From IMG/VR virus record IMGVR_UViG_3300047548_000637, positions 1 to 31,727 of that record: a stretch of DNA of 31,727 bases. The stretch is one strand, 5' to 3'. The notes below the pieces were generated by a model, which was not told where the DNA came from, searched no databases, and worked only from the letters and a program-made list of their open reading frames with translations. This document shows, one piece after another, positions 23,375-30,557 of the stretch; within the stretch, counting starts at the first letter, position 1; every line of letters starts with the position of its first letter. The stretch comes from a virus. The translations under genes were made by a program, and so were the position numbers.

Positions 23375-25376
23375 TAGCTGTCTCCGCGCCACTTGGGCTA
23401 AGCACTGCTCCTTGCGGCATTCCTTGATTAGATCTGCCGTCCAGCTGCGGGATCTGACCCCCTGGCATCATAGATTGCGCAGGCATACCGGCGGCGGACG
23501 CAAGAGCGCTGTCTAGCAGCTCATCTTGCATACCTAGTTGTACGGCTGGAATACCTGCGGCCTCCAGCTCGCGGCGTACCGCGAATGTCTCGATCTCTTT
23601 AGGAATGGTTCCGCGATCCACGCCTGTCATAATCATACCCATTACTGCTTGACGAGAACGTGTAATCTCTTCTTCGGAAAGAAGACCAGACACCCCACGG
23701 ATTTGCAGGTCAACGTCCATGCCCTCCGCAAAACCTTTTTCGTTTTCCATGAGATGATTGAACAGAGCTCTCCAGCTGTTCTCTAGCGCGGTGTCTTCCA
23801 TCAATGCGGCTTCTTTGACGATGCGCATGGCGGACGACAGGCGCGCGCTGAACTCACCGAGGCTGGACTTACCGTAGTCGTTGCCGCTGTAGGCAAATGA
23901 CGGGATGCCGCTGGCGCTGTCCGCCATTTTGATGATCGCGTTGATCTCAGCCATGATCAGGTGGTACTGTGCTGACACCGTGCGCATAGATCGCAGCGGA
24001 TCGGGCGTTGCGCCACCAGTGTACATGTCAGCGATCTCATATTGCTGGCCTGGCGCGATGCTGATTGCGTCGCTTGGGTTCTTGAACACGGTGCTGTTTT
24101 TCATCAGCGGTGGCATTGTCGCCCACGCGATGTTGTTCTCGAACACCTGCATTAGCGTGTTGACCTGCTCCTCGTAATCCCTGATTACGTGGGGGATTCC
24201 GACAACATCATAGATACCTGTGCCGATAACTTGGAACGGGATGATGCTGTATGTGCGATCAAGGCCTCCGGGTGCCTTCTCTGCTTCACAGAGGATGGTC
24301 ATACCGCCGCAGATGACGACATGAGCGTTAACCGTGTCGGTTGCATTGACGCCCTTGACGCCGATCTTCTCCAGATCCTGCCCGTTGAAGAAGCCTTCGT
24401 GGATACATAGGTCGATGTGCTCGTCTGGTTCCCAGTAGCCTGCGGATGTGTCTGGTTTGTAGTTGTCTGATAGCCACGCGCGGTCAGTCTCAGCGAATTT
24501 CGTGAGGATCTTCTCGATCACGTCCTTCTTGTAGCGTTTGTCCTTGGCCATGGCCACAAGCTGCGCCTTGGTGACGCGAGACAACTCGGTATTGCCGGTG
24601 CAGTCGTTGATATTCTCAGCGTCGTCGCTGGAATAGAAGTTTGCAGGATCCACGGAGCGGAACACAGGGCGCATCTCGAACGAACGCTTGGTGCCTTTGC
24701 CGGAATGGTTCAATACCTGCACGTTTTGCCATGACGGGAAGCGAGCAATCCCCATACCATACAGGAATTGGTTGTGTGTGATCTGGCTGTAGGCTTTTCG
24801 GAAGCCGCCTTGGATAATGTGGTCGCGCATCTTCGTAGTTGCACGCTTTGCGCCCTCGGTGGCTACACCAACCAGTCGCATTTGCTCTACAGCCTTGAGC
24901 TTTTGCGCTTCGCGCAGCATGAAATCCTTGACGACCTTCTCAACTTTGCCGTTGGCGTCCACGAGGGTGTCCCCCACCCCATTGCCGCGCTCCAAGACCC
25001 GTTTACGTAGGTCAGTCTCAATGGATTGACGTATTGTTTCACGGGAAAAGTCGTCGAGATCAGGTTCAGGGGTGGGGATACACGTAACAATGCGGTCCAA
25101 AGCGTTGACGGCAAGGGATGTTTTCCATGCGCGCGCGGCATTGACCTTCTCATTGGTGAGGGATACGTATCGGACAGGGCAAAAACCGAATGTCGCTTGG
25201 ATTCGAGCGGCCAAAGCTGGGTCGTACATCTTTTTGTACTGTTCGTTGGCGTGGCGCATCATCACATCGAACGAATTGTTCTGGAATATGGCCTTGGACT
25301 CACGTTTTTGTTTGGCAGCCTGAAGCCTTTGCATCACAAGCGTGGCAATTTCGTCGGCAGCTGCTTCTAAATTCAT
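23367..25376 (-). CDS. Portal protein
   Basis: A 669-residue protein directly after the large terminase, with AGGA ten bases before its ATG. Key family patterns are the N-terminal half with REAQKLKAVEQMRLVGVATE (helix), HNQFLYGMGIARFPSWQNV (strand after a helix), and the late region IKMADSASGIPSFAYSGNDY with GKSSLGEFSARLSSAMRIVK, a helix preceded by 'SASGIPSF', found in portals of N4/T7-type podoviruses. The C-terminus is Gly/Met/Pro-rich. It would form the dodecameric ring through which DNA passes, bound by the adaptor and terminase. It overlaps the end of the HNH gene on the other strand. Confidence 0.82.
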   Translation of the reverse strand: MNLEAAADEIATLVMQRLQAAKQKRESKAIFQNNSFDVMMRHANEQYKKMYDPALAARIQATFGFCPVRYVSLTNEKVNAARAWKTSLAVNALDRIVTCIPTPEPDLDDFSRETIRQSIETDLRKRVLERGNGVGDTLVDANGKVEKVVKDFMLREAQKLKAVEQMRLVGVATEGAKRATTKMRDHIIQGGFRKAYSQITHNQFLYGMGIARFPSWQNVQVLNHSGKGTKRSFEMRPVFRSVDPANFYSSDDAENINDCTGNTELSRVTKAQLVAMAKDKRYKKDVIEKILTKFAETDRAWLSDNYKPDTSAGYWEPDEHIDLCIHEGFFNGQDLEKIGVKGVNATDTVNAHVVICGGMTILCEAEKAPGGLDRTYSIIPFQVIGTGIYDVVGIPHVIRDYEEQVNTLMQVFENNIAWATMPPLMKNSTVFKNPSDAISIAPGQQYEIADMYTGGATPDPLRSMRTVSAQYHLIMAEINAIIKMADSASGIPSFAYSGNDYGKSSLGEFSARLSSAMRIVKEAALMEDTALENSWRALFNHLMENEKGFAEGMDVDLQIRGVSGLLSEEEITRSRQAVMGMIMTGVDRGTIPKEIETFAVRRELEAAGIPAVQLGMQDELLDSALASAAGMPAQSMMPGGQIPQLDGRSNQGMPQGAVLSPSGAETAIR

Positions 25377-25391
25377 GCGCGGGGTCCTATA

Positions 25392-26801
25392 TCAGCCCCA
25401 CATGGAGCCTGTTTGTTTGGTTTGTCGTCGCATTATATCAGACACGCGCGGGTAGGTGCTGCCGTGCTGCAGGATCTCTGGCATTTGTGGGCGTGCAAAG
25501 CCAACATCTCGGGCTTTGGCGCACGCGTAGGTCATCAGGGCATCACAACAATGGCTTGCCCAGTTATGCACAGGCTTGTTGGATGCAACTTTTCGCACTT
25601 CGTCATACTCATAGTGGTATTCTTCAAAACATTCCAGCGCTCGCTCGCATACTGGGTCGCCTGAATCCAGATCCGGTGTGCTGTTGATCACCATTCTGTT
25701 GATAAGCTGTGAACCAAGCGATAGCTGATCGTCTTTTGGTGTGTTACTTACCCGTTTAAAGTTAAGCCCTAGGCGTGCGGCCTGCTCCAGACGGCTTGTG
25801 CCCGCGCCCCATTCACGGTTCTGAATGTCATGCGGCCCCCAGTGCTCTCCATAGTAATAGCCTTTATCTGCTACATACTTGGCGTAATGCTCTAGTCCTT
25901 TTTCCGTGGATTCGTATGCGTCGATGAGGCGTGTCTCGGTGCCGACGTTCTGCCAGAACAAGATCACTGTTGCGTCCCTGACACCCAAGTCCCAGCTTGT
26001 GTCCACTGGGTAGCGTGGGTCGTAACCGCATGCACCGTAGCGCCCTTCTTTCTTGAGCTTGGCCAACTCCGCTGTCCACACACCGCCGATGCGAGCGGCC
26101 TCGAACGAGCACAGATACTCTTGCTCGAACAGCGCATTGCCCATGGCTACACCATGCTCTTGAATGTACTCGTGCCGCTCTTGCTTGAGCTGAGGCTGCG
26201 TAAACACACCGGTGTCGTTGGCGCTGAGCGTAGTGATGAACGAGTTGGGGTTATGGCGGTGAGCCTCCATCAACTTGTAAAAACTGTTCTTGCCCCGTGG
26301 TGAGCTGATGTGCATCGACCAGCCGTTTGTCTCCAACAACATCGGGCGGATAAACGAGAAGGCCGCAGGATTTGAGAGCGCTGCCTCGGACGCCACGTAG
26401 CCGACAATACCCGCACCCACCAGTGAGTCAGGTTGGTCGCTACCTACGAGCTGGATGGTCGAGCCGTTGACCAGCTCGACTAGCATTGACTTGTCATCCT
26501 TCTTGCGGATGATCTGGGGCGGCACTGCGTCGTCAATACGTGTGCGTCCGGTGCGGGCGTTGATACCGGCCCACAAAGCCTTACGCGCCTGGCTGTATTG
26601 CGGCAGGGCGTACAGGTACGAACCAGTGCGTTGCATAGCCGCAATCGTTGTGGCCTGCAGCGCTAGCTCGTCTTTACCAAACCGGCGATGCGCAGCGCAC
26701 ACAACCGTGTTGATCTTTGGATTCATCATCGCGTTCCACGTAGGCATCTGGTCTGCGCGAGGCTTCCAGTTGTACGCGGGTAGCGCTACTACTTTGCTCA
26801 A
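25392..26801 (-). CDS. Large terminase subunit (ATPase and nuclease)
   Basis: The start is TTG (26799-26801): residues 5-22 (VALPAYNWKPRADQMPTWNA) are a conserved part of the family, so no later ATG can be correct, and TTG overlaps the preceding stop (TTGA). The 469-residue product has a deviant Walker A (AAHRRFGKDE), an acidic Walker B-type strand (GYVASEA), a motif III-type SSPRGKN, and a nuclease end with DTSWDLGVRDATVILFW, LIDAYES and SHCCDALMTYA. It packages DNA into the prohead through the portal. Confidence 0.88.
   Translation of the reverse strand: MSKVVALPAYNWKPRADQMPTWNAMMNPKINTVVCAAHRRFGKDELALQATTIAAMQRTGSYLYALPQYSQARKALWAGINARTGRTRIDDAVPPQIIRKKDDKSMLVELVNGSTIQLVGSDQPDSLVGAGIVGYVASEAALSNPAAFSFIRPMLLETNGWSMHISSPRGKNSFYKLMEAHRHNPNSFITTLSANDTGVFTQPQLKQERHEYIQEHGVAMGNALFEQEYLCSFEAARIGGVWTAELAKLKKEGRYGACGYDPRYPVDTSWDLGVRDATVILFWQNVGTETRLIDAYESTEKGLEHYAKYVADKGYYYGEHWGPHDIQNREWGAGTSRLEQAARLGLNFKRVSNTPKDDQLSLGSQLINRMVINSTPDLDSGDPVCERALECFEEYHYEYDEVRKVASNKPVHNWASHCCDALMTYACAKARDVGFARPQMPEILQHGSTYPRVSDIMRRQTKQTGSMWG
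25432..25437 (-). promoter_or_regulatory. TATAAT box before the portal
   Basis: Leftward TATAAT near the 3' end of the large terminase gene, 55 bases before the portal ATG. It is the only leftward TATAAT inside a coding region that I see and is still gene-start proximal. No -35 match. Confidence 0.25.
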
Positions 26802-26980
26802 CTAAGTGTCTTCCAAATAACAAGCCCTACCATAATGTCGTTAAGCGCGACAATGGCGACGAGCTGCGGGGACCAGGTACATAGGCCGAAGGCGATGCCT
26901 ACTGTGTACACGGCCATGGTCACGCCGAACATGCCAGAGGCCAGGAGTATACACAGGAGTAAACGCACTACGCTATCCAT
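26798..26980 (-). CDS. Small membrane protein before the large terminase
   Basis: I take the ATG at 26978-26980, which overlaps the upstream stop as TGATG, giving 60 residues. Two hydrophobic segments are seen (LLLCILLASGMFGVTMAVYT and VAIVALNDIMVGLVIW). The role is unknown. It overlaps the TTG start of the large terminase, so expression of the two is likely linked. Alternatives are a holin-like or host-takeover membrane protein. Confidence 0.6.
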   Translation of the reverse strand: MDSVVRLLLCILLASGMFGVTMAVYTVGIAFGLCTWSPQLVAIVALNDIMVGLVIWKTLS

Positions 26981-27321
26981 CAGCAGCACACCGTGATTGG
27001 TGTTGTGTTTGTGCGCTCTGTAGCCTTGTACTCGGAGACGTTGGCCATTGGCGCGCAGGCGTCAATGAACACGCGGCTATTGAAGCAGCAGCATGTGGGT
27101 GTGCCAACCGTTAGCTGCCAGATCCCGCGTGTTGGGAACGGTGCGGGGATCGTCACCTGCAGCTGTCCAGAGGCGAGGAGGGTGGTGGTCAGCTGCACTG
27201 TCGGCAGGTCGTGCCGTGACAGGCGCGCAGTGAACGCGGGGCTTGTAGCGCTTGAGCTTGGGGCGCAAGGACTTGGGCTTAACAGGAAAGTGGGGTCCGT
27301 ACACGGAGATATTGTTTTCAT
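26980..27321 (-). CDS. Unknown Pro/Thr-rich protein with a Cys-rich end
   Basis: A 113-residue protein started by ATGA overlap. The first 40 residues are Ser/Pro/Thr-rich, followed by strands (TVQLTTTLLASGQLQVTIPA) and a C-terminal half with TPTCCCFNSRV and a final VCC. No family is recognised. The Cys cluster could bind a metal or form disulphides. It lies in a run of small genes between the small and large terminases. Confidence 0.5.
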   Translation of the reverse strand: MKTISPCTDPTFLLSPSPCAPSSSATSPAFTARLSRHDLPTVQLTTTLLASGQLQVTIPAPFPTRGIWQLTVGTPTCCCFNSRVFIDACAPMANVSEYKATERTNTTPITVCC

Positions 27322-27515
27322 AGTACCGCCGATTTTATCACATCAGCGATCCATGCCAGCGCCCAGCCAATACCCCAGAAGATGTAGGCCATTAGGGTAG
27401 CAACGAACGCTGCTTTCCCTAACCCCATCTTTTCGGAGTCGGTTCTAACATCCTCCACCAAACAAATAACAATAGCTATGCACCAGAGCGCGAAGCCAAT
27501 ACCAAATGCGATCAT
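27318..27515 (-). CDS. Small protein with two membrane segments
   Basis: A 65-residue protein with two hydrophobic stretches (IAFGIGFALWCIAIVICLV and AAFVATLMAYIFWGIGWALA) and a polar link of 14 residues. It overlaps the downstream gene by ATGA and starts just after the upstream 51-residue gene. The hairpin-like topology would fit a holin or membrane modulator; I see no family signature. Confidence 0.6.
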   Translation of the reverse strand: MIAFGIGFALWCIAIVICLVEDVRTDSEKMGLGKAAFVATLMAYIFWGIGWALAWIADVIKSAVL

Positions 27516-27517
27516 AT

Positions 27518-27673
27518 TTAATACCTCGGATAGTCTAAACCCCGCTTCACCTCTTCCGGTGGTCTACGGGACTTGATGTGGGAAACGTCAGACCGTAACC
27601 AGCGCTTTAGTAGCTTAGTGGCTACGATCCATCCGGCCAGTGGCGGTGTCTTGGGTGGGCGTTTTACAGGCAT
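27518..27673 (-). CDS. Overlooked 51-residue basic gene
   Basis: The gap holds a frame MPVKRPPKTPPLAGWIVATK that runs to SRRPPEEVKRGLDYPRY, 51 residues, with its stop two bases before the next ATG. It is strongly basic (Lys/Arg-rich) with two Pro-rich parts and an amphipathic helix. The start overlaps the preceding gene by ten bases. Nucleic-acid binding is possible but not shown. Confidence 0.55.
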   Translation of the reverse strand: MPVKRPPKTPPLAGWIVATKLLKRWLRSDVSHIKSRRPPEEVKRGLDYPRY

Positions 27674-27852
27674 AGTCCAGTGATGAAAGCTAAGATGATA
27701 GACGCTGCAATGCGAGCACCTGTGCAGCAGTAGCAGTTCGTGGTATGCAACCGTTGGATTGCAGTGAGCAACGCATGGCCGGGGAGAACTGTGTCGCTGT
27801 CACAAGGATTTAATTTGTACAATTTATATTTTTCGTAGAAACTCAGGACCAT
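27664..27852 (-). CDS. Small protein with a C-terminal membrane segment
   Basis: A 62-residue protein with AGGA seven bases before ATG. A polar N-terminus with NCYCCTGAR is followed by a C-terminal hydrophobic segment (IAASIILAFITGLCL). A tail-anchored small protein is the likely form. It is one of six short genes between terminase genes. The role is unknown. Confidence 0.5.
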   Translation of the reverse strand: MVLSFYEKYKLYKLNPCDSDTVLPGHALLTAIQRLHTTNCYCCTGARIAASIILAFITGLCL

Positions 27853-28043
27853 TTTCCATCCTTAAAATCTTGAGGTGTTACGAACAGATGTCGGTTCTGT
27901 GATATGAACCGTGAGGTCTGCTCTTTGGCGGAACTAGCACAGTTGCATTTCGCGGTTAGGATCGTTGGCTGCCCGCCCGGGGGGTTAGTCTTGCGGTAAA
28001 CGATCATGTTTTGCGCGATTACGATGTCTGCCGGGATTGTCAT
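27843..28043 (-). CDS. Small unknown protein
   Basis: A 66-residue protein that starts in the stop of the ParB-like gene (ATGA). It has a strand-helix beginning (IPADIVIAQNMIVYRKTNPP), two nearby cysteines (KCNCASS) and a polar end (NRHLFVTPQDFKDGKWS). No family recognised. Coupling supports it being a real gene. Confidence 0.5.
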   Translation of the reverse strand: MTIPADIVIAQNMIVYRKTNPPGGQPTILTAKCNCASSAKEQTSRFISQNRHLFVTPQDFKDGKWS

Positions 28044-28387
28044 TCTTTGTACCTACATGGTGTTGGGTTGGTGTCGAAGCGTTTGGCCTTGATCTCGGTG
28101 TGCCCGTTGTAGAGCGCGTGCATGATGCGATGGCGTCCGTCCATGATCTCTCCATCTTCGTCGAGGATGATGGGGTACGCCATGTCCGCATCGACGACTT
28201 GCCGGAAGTGGGTGATCATCTCCCGCATATTACAGTCGTACCGGGTGGGGCTGAGATCCATGCCGTTTAGCGGGATGGTGATCGTTGGTAGGTTGGCCGA
28301 TAGCTGGACTAGGCGAGGTACGCTCCACACCGAACTGCCTAGGTTGCACTCCTGCTGATCGAAAGGGGGTGCTGGTGGTATTAGCAT
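28040..28387 (-). CDS. ParB-like N-terminal domain protein
   Basis: A 115-residue protein with the ParB/Srx-type core: YPIILDEDGEIMDGRHRIMH followed by ALYNGHTEIKAKRFD. The core matches the DGxHRxxAxxxxG pattern used for nucleotide binding in ParB proteins and in phage nucleases of this type. There is no helix-turn-helix domain, so it is not a full ParB. It lies between the small terminase and other small genes and may be a nuclease or NTP-dependent accessory in packaging or host DNA breakdown. It starts by TAATG overlap. Confidence 0.7.
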   Translation of the reverse strand: MLIPPAPPFDQQECNLGSSVWSVPRLVQLSANLPTITIPLNGMDLSPTRYDCNMREMITHFRQVVDADMAYPIILDEDGEIMDGRHRIMHALYNGHTEIKAKRFDTNPTPCRYKE

Positions 28388-28851
28388 TATTCTAAATCAC
28401 TTATGTATGTTGCTGTGGTATCGACGACCAAGGCGGGGGCGTCGGGCTGGAAGGTGTTGATCTGGATCGTGATGGCTGGTGGCGTTACGTCCTTGGCCTT
28501 GGCGAAGTCGGGGTTGCGCACCTCTGCTAGCTTTAGGAGTAGGGTGTCTGAGTATTGCTTTTCGGTGGCAATCCACTCGCCCTTGTAGTAGATGTCTTTG
28601 TCGATGCCGGTGATGGCCCGCCGTGTGATTTCCGCTTCGATCATGTCTGCCCATTGAGCGGCTGCCTCTTGCACGTTGATCTGGAACTGCTCGGCGTCCG
28701 CTGTTTGGGCCTGGCAATACTTCTCGATCTGGCCTTTCGTGACCCCCGCCGCCTGTGCCGCTTTGGTGAACAGCCCATGGGTACGGTAGGCCTGCAGGAA
28801 CAAGTCCTGCTGGCTTGGGGTGATTGCTTGGAGAGATACGTCGCGGGTCAT
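28387..28851 (-). CDS. Small terminase subunit
   Basis: A 154-residue protein. The N-terminal half holds a helix-turn-helix: TPSQQDLFLQAYRTHGLFTK, then AAQAAGVTKGQIEKYCQ, the common small-terminase pattern (helix, 'AA..AGV....V..'). A central oligomerisation helix (EAAAQWADMIEAEITRRAIT, then GIDKDIYYKGEWIATEKQYS) and a charged C-terminus follow. It would recognise the packaging site and guide the large subunit. It is coupled by ATGA to the leader gene. The intervening genes before the large terminase are unusual. Confidence 0.8.
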   Translation of the reverse strand: MTRDVSLQAITPSQQDLFLQAYRTHGLFTKAAQAAGVTKGQIEKYCQAQTADAEQFQINVQEAAAQWADMIEAEITRRAITGIDKDIYYKGEWIATEKQYSDTLLLKLAEVRNPDFAKAKDVTPPAITIQINTFQPDAPALVVDTTATYISDLE

Positions 28852-29060
28852 TGCAGTGTGGTAGACGGCAGATGGAGGTCGTGTATCGCAGGTAAGTTAC
28901 CGATCATTTCGATCTCCTCCGTATCCGCCGGAATGATCCCGTTACCTGTGGCAAAGGCAAACTCTTCGGGAGTGAGTGCGAAGCGCAAGCTCATGGTTAC
29001 GGACCCGTCAGCATTGCTGGCCGGTGTTGAATAAAGGCGGAGGTCGTGGGGGAGTGACAT
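28848..29060 (-). CDS. First gene of the late operon, unknown
   Basis: I take the ATG at 29058-29060 (70 residues); a frame from a start 24 bases earlier exists but would overlap a TATAAT box seven bases upstream of this ATG. The protein has strand SLPHDLRLYSTPASNADGSV and then a mixed region (FALTPEEFAFATGNGIIPAD). No family recognised. It precedes and is coupled to the small terminase by ATGA, so it probably belongs to the packaging block. Confidence 0.5.
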   Translation of the reverse strand: MSLPHDLRLYSTPASNADGSVTMSLRFALTPEEFAFATGNGIIPADTEEIEMIGNLPAIHDLHLPSTTLQ

Positions 29061-29067
29061 GGTTGCG

Positions 29068-29073
29068 ATTATA
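29068..29073 (-). promoter_or_regulatory. TATAAT box 7 nt before the first late ATG
   Basis: Leftward TATAAT, then CGCAACC, then the ATG at 29060. This places a start site at or next to the ATG. No -35 hexamer (best is CAATAG, not a match) and no ribosome binding site. It would drive the packaging block. Confidence 0.4.
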
Positions 29074-29137
29074 CACGAGGCCATAAAACCCTATTGGGTG
29101 AAAGGGTATGTATAGTTTTGGATAGTGTCTTTTAGCC

Positions 29138-29211
29138 TCTAGCAGTCGTGTTTATTGCTTTGGTTGCTATTAAATTGATAGCAACTTCTGGATCATGGCC
29201 TTTGGCCCCGC
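29138..29211. repeat. 74-bp repeat, copy 1, with two hairpins
   Basis: Matches the copy at 29252 in 70 of 74 positions by eye. Contains GTTGCTAT / ATAGCAAC with a 7-base loop (29163-29185) and GGCC-TTT-GGCC (29197-29207). Confidence 0.9.
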
Positions 29212-29251
29212 CTGTCCAGGACTGTGGCTTTTGTACAACAGGTGGTAGGGG

Positions 29252-29325
29252 TCTAGCAGTCGTGTTTATTGCTTAGTATGCTATTAAATTGATAGCAACT
29301 TCTGGATCAAGGCCTTTGGCCCCGC
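29252..29325. repeat. 74-bp repeat, copy 2
   Basis: Same unit, 40 bp after the first. The first hairpin is shortened by one pair set (TGCTAT / ATAGCA), and the second hairpin GGCC-TTT-GGCC is kept. Confidence 0.9.
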
Positions 29326-29412
29326 GCCACCAGGACTAGGGTAGGAGGAGAGCTGTTCTTTTATTCACACATACACGCGCGCATAGTGCGGCGTGGGGGG
29401 TGCATTTCACTC

Positions 29413-29435
29413 GCTAGGCGCTAGGCGCTAGGCGC
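29413..29435. repeat. Tandem GCTAGGC repeat (three copies)
   Basis: GCTAGGC occurs three times head to tail (29413-29433), followed by GC. A 7-bp unit in a non-coding control region may be a protein-binding site or a slippage product. Confidence 0.8.
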
Positions 29436-29442
29436 GGGGGGT

Positions 29443-29503
29443 CTCGAAACCGTTACAACAATCCACCAGCTCGAAACCGTTACAAACTGTTACAACTATC
29501 CAC
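29443..29503. promoter_or_regulatory. GTTACAA boxes before the early operon
   Basis: CTCGAAACCGTTACAA occurs twice (29443, 29470), and GTTACAA boxes lie at 29452, 29479 and 29489. AATCCAC and TATCCAC follow two of them. The last pair forms GTTACAAACTGTTACA, two half-sites one helical turn apart. They lie 65-115 bases before the first early ATG and could bind a regulator or replication protein. A weak TATAGT (29527-29532) follows. Confidence 0.5.
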
Positions 29504-29567
29504 AAGCCACACGCTTAAATCTCACGTATAGTAGAGGGCATCACTAACCAACTGGAGCTAAAACATT

Positions 29568-29786
29568 ATGATTATTTTCCGCAAGTCAACCAATACCAAT
29601 AGCTTCGGGCTACGTGGCTACTGGGCGCACGACAAAGCTACGCTTAGCCTATGGTCATTTGCTACTAGCAACGACCTTGCTATCGGTGATGATGTGAACC
29701 CGCGTGACTACGAGCTGCCGCGCGTAGAGGTACAGTTTCAAACTGTTACACATTTCGACGGATTTTTAAACGTTATTGCCTCATAA
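29568..29786 (+). CDS. Small early protein, unknown
   Basis: A 72-residue protein with GGAG eleven bases before ATG. Mixed strand and helix pattern (IIFRKSTNTNSFGLRGYWAH, then KATLSLWSFATSNDLAIGDD and strand EVQFQTVTHFDG). No family recognised. It is the first gene of a three-gene rightward group that ends at a strong terminator. A GTTTCAAACTGTTACA motif lies inside it at 29735-29750. Confidence 0.6.
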   Translation: MIIFRKSTNTNSFGLRGYWAHDKATLSLWSFATSNDLAIGDDVNPRDYELPRVEVQFQTVTHFDGFLNVIAS

Positions 29787-29812
29787 TAGAGGACTCACAA
29801 CAGGAGCTTAAT

Positions 29813-30106
29813 ATGATTTACATCAACATGGAAACCAACAATGTACCAGCTGCATTGACCGAGCTAAAAGCCATTGGCTTCACGTTCATTACCAGTCGTG
29901 AAGCACAGCCATGGGACGGCAGGCCGCCGGAGACACTGATTATTGCCAGCATCCCTGACTGGTCGATTCATACCGAGCGCGCATTGCGTCGCATTGCAGC
30001 GAACCACGACCAAGATTGCATTGCTGTGCGTTTTTCGCATGGTGTTGGTAAGACCGTAGGTGCCAAGCCAGTGGTTTACAGCGAAGATTTTTTCTCAACT
30101 AAATAG
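29813..30106 (+). CDS. Small early protein, unknown
   Basis: A 97-residue protein with GGAGC before ATG. It starts MIYINMETNNVPAALTELKA and has strand-helix features (WDGRPPETLIIASIPDWSIH, then ERALRRIAANHDQDCIAVRF). The predicted fold is compact alpha/beta. The gene is second in the rightward early group. No family recognised; the role is unknown. Confidence 0.6.
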   Translation: MIYINMETNNVPAALTELKAIGFTFITSREAQPWDGRPPETLIIASIPDWSIHTERALRRIAANHDQDCIAVRFSHGVGKTVGAKPVVYSEDFFSTK

Positions 30107-30115
30107 GAGCATACT

Positions 30116-30337
30116 ATGCATGGCTTAAATACTATATATTCACTGAATGAAGAGGCTGCGCGTTTCGAGTACGACCGCAAGCTGAAGGATTTAAAAAACA
30201 AGGGTTTGATTGTCGTATGGAAGCAGGACGACTTAGGGCTGTGTGACATCACCGCCCCACCCTTGGGCTTTGAGACTGTGGCTTTGGCACAACAGTCCGT
30301 GTTAGGGAAGGAGGGCAACTGGCAAATATTGAAATAA
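30116..30337 (+). CDS. Small early protein, unknown
   Basis: A 73-residue protein with AGGAG seven bases before ATG. Sequence is MHGLNTIYSLNEEAARFEYD, charged helix, then DLKNKGLIVVWKQDDLGLCD and a mixed end. It is the last gene before the terminator at 30356. No family recognised. Confidence 0.6.
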   Translation: MHGLNTIYSLNEEAARFEYDRKLKDLKNKGLIVVWKQDDLGLCDITAPPLGFETVALAQQSVLGKEGNWQILK

Positions 30338-30355
30338 CTGTTGTATTTTAGATAC

Positions 30356-30394
30356 AAGCCCCACGCTTTTTGATTAAGGCGTGGGGCTTTTGCT
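30356..30394 (+). terminator. Strong rho-independent terminator
   Basis: An 11-bp stem (AAGCCCCACGC / GCGTGGGGCTT) with a 12-base loop, followed by TTTTGCTTT. It ends the first early group, 18 bases after the stop of the 73-residue gene. Confidence 0.85.
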
Positions 30395-30400
30395 TTAAAT

Positions 30401-30557
30401 AAAAATAAAACAAAAAGATATATTGGTAATCAGCCCCAATCCTATCGTAAAAAGTGCTATTTTATATTCTATTATTTTCTCGCGTGTAATAAGATAATAT
30501 AAGGTCTGTAATGAAAGCCTTTGAACAAACTCCAATATATCTTTTTGTTTTATTTTT
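30401..30557. repeat. 157-bp AT-rich element with 26-bp perfect inverted repeats
   Basis: Bases 30401-30426 and 30532-30557 are exact reverse complements over 26 bases, with 105 bases between. A second imperfect inverted repeat (TTATATT...TTATT / AATAA...AATATAA, 30462-30502) is nested inside. It may be a cruciform-forming origin, a small mobile element or an RNA structure. Confidence 0.9.

Larger units (their letters stand above)
29061..29567. other. Non-coding region between early and late genes
   Basis: No convincing gene is seen in these 507 bases. The region holds a leftward TATAAT box, two 74-bp direct repeats, a triple GCTAGGC repeat and GTTACAA motifs before the first rightward gene. 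It is the likely control centre for the leftward late and rightward early operons, and possibly a replication start. Confidence 0.7.

Noticed and set aside
29138-29325. CRISPR-like repeats
   Set aside because: Only two copies with long units, different hairpins inside each, and no cas genes nearby.
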